A stretch of 54,676 bases of DNA from Actinomycetes bacterium (lineage in GTDB: Bacteria; Actinomycetota; Acidimicrobiia; Acidimicrobiales; RAAP-2): assembly GCA_021793395.1 (NCBI GenBank), contig JAJYSU010000009.1, positions 1 to 54,676 on the forward strand, given 5' to 3'. The notes beneath the pieces are model-generated. The model was not told the origin of the DNA, searched no databases, and saw nothing but the letters and a program-made list of their open reading frames with translations. How positions within the stretch are numbered: position 1 is the first letter of the stretch; every line of letters begins with the position of its first letter. The position numbers and the translations under genes were made by a program. This document shows positions 48,813-54,676 of the stretch, piece by piece.

Positions 48813-49979
48813 GTGTCCACACCGTCGGCTCGTCACACCCTCCGACGCCTAACCATCATTGTCGCTCTCCAGTGGACCGGTGCCACGTTGGGCCTCCCCC
48901 TGCTGCCGCTTTTCCTCGAACGCCGCGGTGGAACCCCCACGATCGTGGGCTTCGTCATGGCCGCCTTCTTCGTCGCCGGCGTACTCACCCAGTTCGGACT
49001 CGGTCACCTCGCGGACCGCTTTGGACGTCGACGCGTCCTGATCACCAGTCTGATCGTCTACGGACTAGCCAGTATGACGTTCATTCTACCCGTCAGCGCC
49101 CCCTGGTTCGCCCTCAGTCGCGCCGTGCAGGGTTCGGCTGCGGGGGCTATTGAAGTGGCGTCACTCTCCGCGGTCGCGTCACTGTTCCGAGAGCAGGAGC
49201 GAGGGCGCGCGATTTCGCGCATCCTCGCCGCCCAACTCTTCGGCATCGCCATTGGACCCGTGATCGGCGTCACCACCTCGGTTCGTGACCTCGGTGTCGC
49301 CTTCTTCGTGACTGGTCTGGTCAGTCTGTTTGCCGCGACGCAAACGCTGCGGACCGACTTAGGCGACGCGGCGTACGATCCGAGTCCCCTACCACGACTC
49401 CAGTGGACGAAACAGGTTGTGGGCTCGCTGGTGGCCGCGAGTGCGGCCGGCCTCACGGTCGGCGTGTACGAAGCCTGCTGGAGTCTGCTCATGAACGCGC
49501 ACCACGCGACGACTCTCGAGATTCGACTCAGTTGGACCGCCTTCGCGCTCCCGTGGGTCCTGTTGAGTCGGGTCGGGGGATGGCTCGCCGACCACGCGAA
49601 CCGACGGGTGATGGCGCTCCTCGGTCTTATCAATGGTGCCGGATTCCTCGCCCTCTACCCCCACATCCACGACAACGTCCTTCTCGTCGCGTTGGGCTCA
49701 CTTGAATCGATTGGCACGTCGCTCTCCATGCCGTCCATCTCGTCGCTGTTGACCCAGGGCGCTGTCCACCGGGAACTGAGTCGCCGCCAGGGTCTCTACG
49801 CCACGGCTAACACCGGTTCACTCGCGTTGGCGGCGAGCGTGTCGGGCTTCCTCTTCTCGATCAACCAGGCGCTTCCCTTCACCATCATCGCCGCCGTGTC
49901 GACGTCACTGGCCGTCTCCACGCTCTGGTGGTGGCGACACGTTGGCGGATACATCCGACCGCGACGCGTCACGCCCTAG
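48813..49979 (+). CDS. Major facilitator superfamily transporter
   Basis: A 388-residue, 12-helix MFS protein. The signature G-x-x-x-D-R-x-G-R-R-x between helices 2 and 3 reads GHLADRFGRRRVL near 66-78, and a weaker second copy SRVGGWLADHANRRVM is near 255-270. The overall look is of a drug/proton antiporter or efflux-type member. GTG at 48813 is taken because the -10 box TAGCGT lies 6 nt upstream. It follows the decayed transposase and converges on the substrate-binding protein gene, with 8 bp between stops. Substrate unknown. Confidence 0.87.
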   Translation: MSTPSARHTLRRLTIIVALQWTGATLGLPLLPLFLERRGGTPTIVGFVMAAFFVAGVLTQFGLGHLADRFGRRRVLITSLIVYGLASMTFILPVSAPWFALSRAVQGSAAGAIEVASLSAVASLFREQERGRAISRILAAQLFGIAIGPVIGVTTSVRDLGVAFFVTGLVSLFAATQTLRTDLGDAAYDPSPLPRLQWTKQVVGSLVAASAAGLTVGVYEACWSLLMNAHHATTLEIRLSWTAFALPWVLLSRVGGWLADHANRRVMALLGLINGAGFLALYPHIHDNVLLVALGSLESIGTSLSMPSISSLLTQGAVHRELSRRQGLYATANTGSLALAASVSGFLFSINQALPFTIIAAVSTSLAVSTLWWWRHVGGYIRPRRVTP

Positions 49980-49987
49980 CAACACGA

Positions 49988-51877
49988 CTACGCGAGCCAG
50001 ATCTGGTCCCACCGCGTGGAGCCTCCGTCGGGGTTCAGGCACCGTCTCCCATCTCCCGCGGTGGCGTAAGCCCAGTTCTGAACGTTGGTACGCGCAGCCC
50101 ACGCGACCACCAGAGTATTGAGGAAAAGATACGGCAAGTCCTTGGCGAACTGGCTATTGACCCGAGCCCACGACGCCGTCTGGGTCGCGGATCTCGGCGG
50201 CGACGCGAGAGCCCTCAGCATCGCGTTCTCGACCACGGGGTCCGCCTGGTGCGCGAAATTCACGGCACCGGCAATGTACGTCCCCGCAGGAAGGTCGGTA
50301 AGCCCCATCCCCCCGGCCGCCGGTGAGGTCGTGGCCGGCTGAGAGTTAAACCACACGTAGTTAAGAGAGGGGTCAATACCGCCAAACTGGTTCCACGAGG
50401 CGCAGTCGTATTCGCCAAAGATGACGTTCTGAATTAGTTGTGACTGCGTCGAGGCACGAGGGGTTGTCGTAATGCCGATCGCGGCGAGTTGCTGTTGAAT
50501 GAAGGCGAAGACCTTCTGGTCCGACGAACTCCCCGACACGATGTCGATCACGAAACCCACGTGCGACACACCCTTCGTCGCTTTGTAGTCGTCCACTAGT
50601 TTCCTCGCGGCCTTTGGATTGAACTCGGGGTAGTGCGGGTTGCGATAGTAGGGCGACGCCTTGCGGTAGATCCCGTCGGCCACCTCGCCCACGCCACTCG
50701 CCAGCACCTTCTCGTAGATGGGTCGGTTGATGGCCATCGCGCACGCCTTGCGAATCGACGGATCGTTCAGCACGGGCTTGAGGTTCGTATTCCAGGTGAG
50801 GCTCGACGGATCAACCGCGCCCGTCGTACCGTGATAGTCGGCCGTCTGCACCGCCGCGGGAACCGGCTGCCCCTTCTGGATATAGGAGAGAGCTCCCGGC
50901 ACGCCAGGAAACTCACCCGCCCACGCAAAGTACTGGTTCATGGTGCCCGTCGTATTGACGATCAGACAGTTCACGGAGGGGTCGAGAGGATCGTGCACGT
51001 CGGTGCGGTAGGAAATCCCTCTGATGGACTTGAGAGCAGCGACGCTGGCGCTGTCCTCTTGCAGAATCATGTCGACTTGTCCCGCCTGGAGGGCCTGATT
51101 ACGCGTGGGGTCGTCGGGAATCGTGTGAAAGGTGATGCCGTCCAGGTACGGCAAGTGACGGTGATGCGCGTCGCGTCGCCAGTAACTCGTGTTCCTCGTA
51201 AAGGTCGATTCGTAATTGACCTGCCACGAGACGATCTTGAACGGCCCCGTCCCTACGGGAGTGCCGGTGAAGGTCGGCGAGAACGAGGACGGGTGCGCCA
51301 TGTACGCGGTCTGCTGCTCGCAGAGGGCGCTGATGGGAAAGGTAGAGAAAGGAATGACGAGGTCGAAAACGACGCGGTACTCACTGGCCTTAGTGACCGA
51401 CGCAATGATCGGGCGAACCGCGAGCCCAACCGTGGGATCGGCCGCCGCGGCGGCAAAGTTAGCCACCACGATGTCGGCGTTGAACGGGTCGCCGTTGGTG
51501 AAATGTACCCCCTGACGCAGCGTTACCGTCCAGGTCTTGTAGTCCGACGTCGCCGTCGCCGACAACGCGAGCATCGGCAGCCACGTCTTTCCGTCGCTCG
51601 CTGCCACGAAGAGTGGGTCGTACAGAGCGTTGGCGAGGCAGAATCCGGAGTCGTCCATCTTGCCCTGCGCGCCATTGAAGACGTGATAGTTCGGCACGTC
51701 AGAGATCAGACCCACTCGAAGGGTTCCGCCCGTTCGGGGCGTGGCGAGGTTGACCCCAACACCGGACGACGCCGCGCCCGCCTGACCACCGTCAAGCACC
51801 GCCCCCGCTAAGGCGACGCCACCGACCGTAGCGGCCGAGTGAGTGAGAAACGTGCGGCGGTCAACCGTTGACGACAT
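49988..51877 (-). CDS. Tat-exported ABC transporter solute-binding protein, family 5
   Basis: A 629-residue periplasmic-type binding protein of the peptide/nickel/oligosaccharide family (SBP_bac_5). The start MSSTVDRRTFLTHSAATVGG carries a twin-arginine motif and hydrophobic stretch, so folded export by Tat is expected. The mature part has LRVGLISDVPNY, the domain signature DYKTWTVTLRQGVHFTNGDPF cut after the Asp-Pro motif, and TGTPVGTGPFKIVSW. I choose the ATG at 51877 because the signal begins there. No permease or ATPase genes are adjacent, so its transporter must lie elsewhere. Ligand unknown. Confidence 0.88.
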   Translation of the reverse strand: MSSTVDRRTFLTHSAATVGGVALAGAVLDGGQAGAASSGVGVNLATPRTGGTLRVGLISDVPNYHVFNGAQGKMDDSGFCLANALYDPLFVAASDGKTWLPMLALSATATSDYKTWTVTLRQGVHFTNGDPFNADIVVANFAAAAADPTVGLAVRPIIASVTKASEYRVVFDLVIPFSTFPISALCEQQTAYMAHPSSFSPTFTGTPVGTGPFKIVSWQVNYESTFTRNTSYWRRDAHHRHLPYLDGITFHTIPDDPTRNQALQAGQVDMILQEDSASVAALKSIRGISYRTDVHDPLDPSVNCLIVNTTGTMNQYFAWAGEFPGVPGALSYIQKGQPVPAAVQTADYHGTTGAVDPSSLTWNTNLKPVLNDPSIRKACAMAINRPIYEKVLASGVGEVADGIYRKASPYYRNPHYPEFNPKAARKLVDDYKATKGVSHVGFVIDIVSGSSSDQKVFAFIQQQLAAIGITTTPRASTQSQLIQNVIFGEYDCASWNQFGGIDPSLNYVWFNSQPATTSPAAGGMGLTDLPAGTYIAGAVNFAHQADPVVENAMLRALASPPRSATQTASWARVNSQFAKDLPYLFLNTLVVAWAARTNVQNWAYATAGDGRRCLNPDGGSTRWDQIWLA

Positions 51878-52218
51878 ACGGCCTACTTTCCCCCCGAGGC
51901 CCCGACGAGATGCCGAGCCCCTTTCGCGCAACTTAGCAAGCGTCTTCGTCGTTCGGCCGGTAGGAGGGTGGTCGATTGTCTAAGCCGGTACTCAGGTTGG
52001 CGCGCCATCCACCCCCGACCTCACTCGTCCACCGCCACTGAGGAACCGTCGGGGCGCCACCTTCACTCGTGAGGCCGACCAGGAACTTCATCTTGTGGAA
52101 ATGATCACGCACGATCAGCCCACTCGTGACGCGCTGGAATCAGGCAGACTAAACGCGAGCGACCAGCACCTCACGGGGTCGACTCAGGTGGCAAACATCT
52201 ATTAGGGAGGACCACTCA
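51878..52218. other. Divergent intergenic region of about 340 bp
   Basis: No coding frame is visible. It should contain promoters for the solute-binding protein (minus) and the permease (plus). A GGCAGACT sequence near 52144-52151 partly matches the mnmA/gabD motif but is not near a start codon. Confidence 0.45.
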
Positions 52219-53772
52219 GTGGCATCAGTATTGGAATCGCACGACGGCTCCGCCGAGGACGAACCGTTTCGCATCGAACAGCACGGCATTGATTTCATCC
52301 CCGACACCGAGCGATGGGCTACCGCCCGTAACATCGGCGCACTGTGGGCGGGCACGTCGATCAACGTGGAGTACTTCATCTACGGCGCGCTGCTCATGGG
52401 ATTTGGATTCAGCTTCGCGACCGCACTCAGCGTGATCATCATCGGGAATATTTCGTTCCTCTTGCTAGGCGTCGCCTCACTTCAGGGACCCGAAGCCGGC
52501 ACGACAGCGTTCACGATCAGCCGCGCTCCCTTTGGACTACGGGGCTCGCGCATCGTGAGCTTCTTCAACTGGATCACTCAGCTGGGCTTCGAAACCGAGG
52601 GGCTGATCCTCATTGTCGGATGCACCATGGTGCTCATTCAGATGTCCGGCTACCACGTCAGCAGCCCGCTCAAAGTCGCGTTGATCATCCTGGCTGCGGC
52701 GATCCAAGCGGTTCTCCCGTTCCTCGGGCACGCCACCATGGTGAAGGTCCTGCGAACCCTGATCATCCCCTTTGGGGCGATCTTCGTCCTGCTCGCGATC
52801 TTCGACGTGCGCCACGGATCCGTGAGCTTTAAGGGCTTCGGCGGCGGCTGGGAGCTCTACACCGCGGGCCTGGCCTTCGTCTTCGCACTCTCGGGGCTGG
52901 GCTGGACCGAATGCGGAAACGACTACACCCGTTACCTACCGCGCGACACGAGAAAGGGAGCGGTCGTCGGATGGGTCTTCCTCGGCACCGCCGTGCCCGA
53001 GATCATCCTGATGATCCTGGGCGCACTGACCTACACGTTCCTCTCCTCCAGTACTCAGGCGGCCGCGTGGAACAGTGCCAACCCCTTTCAGGCTCTCGTC
53101 GGACAACACCTCATTCCCAGTTGGGTCATCGTCCTGTTCCTCCTCTTCGCGATCGTGCAGCTCTTCGGCATCAACTCGATGGACCTCTACTCGTCCGGTG
53201 TCTCGGTCCAGGCGATGGGGATCCACCTCAAGCGATACCAGGCAGTAGTAATGGACAGCATTATCGCGGGTCTGCTGACCATCTGGGCGATGTTCCAGTC
53301 CACGTTCTCGCTCTACATGAAAGAGTTCGTCGGTGTCCTGATCGTCTGGCTGGCCCCGTGGTTCGGTATCTACATCATGGACTGGATCATCCGCCGTTAT
53401 CGCTATAGCGCCGCCGAACTCCAGCGCACCGACCGCGAGGGCCTCTACTTCGGCGGCGCCGGAGGCGTCAACTGGAATGCGGTCATCGCCTTCGTCGTTG
53501 GTATCGTCAGTTCCACGGTGGCGTACTCCAAGGCACCACCACCGGTCAACTTTCCGTTCCACTGGATGACACCTATCTCGAACCACTTTGGCGGCTCGTG
53601 CGCCGGTGCCCTCGTTCACGGCACCTGTACCGCCGGTTGGTACGGAGGGGCGGACTTCTCCGTTCCCACGGGAATCATCATCGCCGGAGCCCTCTACTTC
53701 ATTCTGGAGAAGATCACCGGCTACGTCGGCCATCAAGTAGAGCGCCAGCACGAACTCGAGGCGACGAAGTAA
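52219..53772 (+). CDS. NCS1-family purine/cytosine permease-like transporter
   Basis: A 517-residue, about 12-helix transporter of the nucleobase-cation symporter-1 family: the N-terminal FRIEQHGIDFIPDTERW, then NIGALWAGTSINVEYFIYGALL, the typical PFGLRGSR loop after helix 3 and a GLGWTECGNDYTRYLPRDT segment in the middle. NCS1 members carry cytosine, purines, allantoin, hydantoins or thiamine. The GTG start has GGGAGG 8 nt upstream. It is divergent from the binding-protein gene. Substrate cannot be assigned. Confidence 0.87.
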   Translation: MASVLESHDGSAEDEPFRIEQHGIDFIPDTERWATARNIGALWAGTSINVEYFIYGALLMGFGFSFATALSVIIIGNISFLLLGVASLQGPEAGTTAFTISRAPFGLRGSRIVSFFNWITQLGFETEGLILIVGCTMVLIQMSGYHVSSPLKVALIILAAAIQAVLPFLGHATMVKVLRTLIIPFGAIFVLLAIFDVRHGSVSFKGFGGGWELYTAGLAFVFALSGLGWTECGNDYTRYLPRDTRKGAVVGWVFLGTAVPEIILMILGALTYTFLSSSTQAAAWNSANPFQALVGQHLIPSWVIVLFLLFAIVQLFGINSMDLYSSGVSVQAMGIHLKRYQAVVMDSIIAGLLTIWAMFQSTFSLYMKEFVGVLIVWLAPWFGIYIMDWIIRRYRYSAAELQRTDREGLYFGGAGGVNWNAVIAFVVGIVSSTVAYSKAPPPVNFPFHWMTPISNHFGGSCAGALVHGTCTAGWYGGADFSVPTGIIIAGALYFILEKITGYVGHQVERQHELEATK

Positions 53773-54503
53773 ACCCGCTCTCCACCGGGTGACGGAACAT
53801 CACTAACGACACGAGGGATCCATACGAGCGTAGGAGTCTCGACAGAGAAACCAGATCACGAGACGATACCCGTGCGCCCGCGATCCCACCTCGGTTCAAC
53901 GACGCAAACGAGAGACACGGACTCGTGGACGTATCAAACCGGATCCAGTAGAGATGCGAAGCACCATCAGGTTCGGGTCACGAGGACCGCGACATCACCA
54001 CGAGGGCGGCGCGCCGTGACCCACCGCCTCAGGGTCGGCCTATCCGCCAACGTGGTGATAACCATCGAGTTCGACCCGCCTACTCGCTACGTGTTCGCGG
54101 TGGTCGACAAGGATTTATCTCGTCGGGACGACGACGACGACGTCGACGGGCAACTCGCGAAACATCGGTGCAAGGCCACCTCGTGCACCGTGGTCCGCGC
54201 CTCGCGATTCGTGCGATGTCGCCCCGACCATCGCGGCGCTCACCGTGAGTGATCCGATAATCCGTCGTCACTCACGTTACCGACTTCGCCGCGATGGCGT
54301 CGTGCCCGTCGCTCCACGCTCCGCTGCGAACCGGTCGTCACGTCCGACACACCCGTCACTCACTACGGTCTCACCCTGCACCTGAGGATGACGTCCACGT
54401 GGCCGAGCGTTTCCTCAGGCCCCTTCACCCTCGACAACACGCCCTCAGCGGTGTACATCTCATAATCTCAAAGCGAGAGCATCATCGTGACCAGGAACAA
54501 CAA
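53773..54503. other. Intergenic stretch of about 730 bp without a convincing gene
   Basis: Several short frames exist but none has family-like motifs, and the longest (53872-54252) is rich in Arg and Asp repeats (GACGAC run near 54126-54144). I see no transposase remains here. It may be a decayed region. Confidence 0.45.
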
Positions 54504-54535
54504 GTGCGCCGCCCGAACTCATCCGGACGGCGCAC
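54504..54535 (-). terminator. Hairpin terminator of the minus-strand gene at the right edge
   Basis: Arms GTGCGCCG-C-CCG and CGG-A-CGGCGCAC (11 pairs, one mismatch) with an 8-nt loop, followed on the minus strand by TTGTTGTT. It lies 27 nt beyond the stop codon of the partial gene. Confidence 0.7.
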
Positions 54536-54562
54536 TGTCGCCATGTACCGCTCGATACGGTA

Positions 54563-54676
54563 CTAGTGATCGTTCGACGCACTCTCGAGGATCCGCACGC
54601 TAGCGGCGGTCGGCGGCGTGGTGAGCGGAGCCACCATCGAGACGACGACGCGCACGCGCTGACCCACCATGATGCT
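54563..54676 (-). CDS. C-terminal end of an unidentified protein (partial)
   Basis: The minus strand is open from the window edge to a TAG at 54563-54565, giving 37 residues that include GQRVRVVVSMVAPLTTP and end in ILESASNDH. The composition is protein-like and a terminator hairpin follows at the expected distance, so this is probably a real gene end. Too little is visible to name it. Confidence 0.5.
   Translation of the reverse strand, partial: SIMVGQRVRVVVSMVAPLTTPPTAASVRILESASNDH

Noticed and set aside
53872-54252. 126-codon open frame
   Set aside because: Low-complexity Arg/Asp composition, no motifs, no promoter or ribosome site of the type seen elsewhere.

Overview
The window is GC-rich DNA, densely packed with genes on both strands, from what looks like an actinobacterium, most plausibly of the Acidimicrobiia or a related deep lineage. 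This placement is inferred from the actinobacterial-type serC, a type 2 (HHVW-motif) isoleucyl-tRNA synthetase, a PASTA-domain kinase homologue, amino-acid attenuators with short peptides, and many genes whose TANNNT -10 box lies exactly 6 nt before the start codon (leaderless mRNAs). No rRNA, tRNA or CRISPR array was seen.

Layout. 1-3572: the end of a TnpB-type (IS605/IS1341-like) element joined to a 5'-truncated FGGY sugar kinase, then an acyl-CoA dehydrogenase. 3573-19098: an amino-acid island with leuA (preceded by a Leu-codon leader peptide and an attenuator), an aldo/keto reductase, serA, an aspC-like aminotransferase, serC, an SDR-DUF2867 protein, ilvC-ilvN-ilvB (preceded by an Ile/Leu/Val leader peptide and an attenuator) and ilvD. 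19164-30781: two minus-strand operons, hydrolase-gatC-gatA-gatB and aldehyde dehydrogenase-cysteine desulfurase-mnmA-ligA-PASTA pseudokinase, with frequent 4-nt GTGA/ATGA overlaps. 30904-32027: divergent yceI and marR sharing an inverted-repeat operator. 32067-39269: ileS, two GNATs, a HAD phosphatase, glutathione peroxidase and a quinone reductase. 39322-45450: a set suited to diamine/putrescine breakdown (alanine dehydrogenase, aldehyde dehydrogenase, Lrp regulator, class III aminotransferase, FAD amine oxidase). 45439-54676: a secreted protein, a threonine dehydratase-like enzyme, a CadD-like transporter, a decayed IS630 transposase, an MFS transporter, a Tat-exported solute-binding protein, an NCS1 permease and the tail of one more gene.

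How the parts fit. LeuA, IlvBNCD, SerA/SerC and AspC make branched-chain amino acids and serine, and two separate attenuators sense Leu and Ile/Leu/Val-tRNA charging. The putrescine-type set probably passes amino groups to pyruvate, with alanine dehydrogenase recycling the alanine. GatCAB makes Gln-tRNA (and/or Asn-tRNA) by amidation, and MnmA with the cysteine desulfurase thiolates tRNA.

Most unusual points: two attenuators of near-identical design whose leader peptides appear to be translated from the first nucleotide of the transcript; a PASTA kinase homologue that has lost every catalytic residue; a palindromic bidirectional promoter between aspC and serC; a TnpB element that truncated a sugar kinase gene; and a 14-bp motif found at the same place before two genes of one operon.
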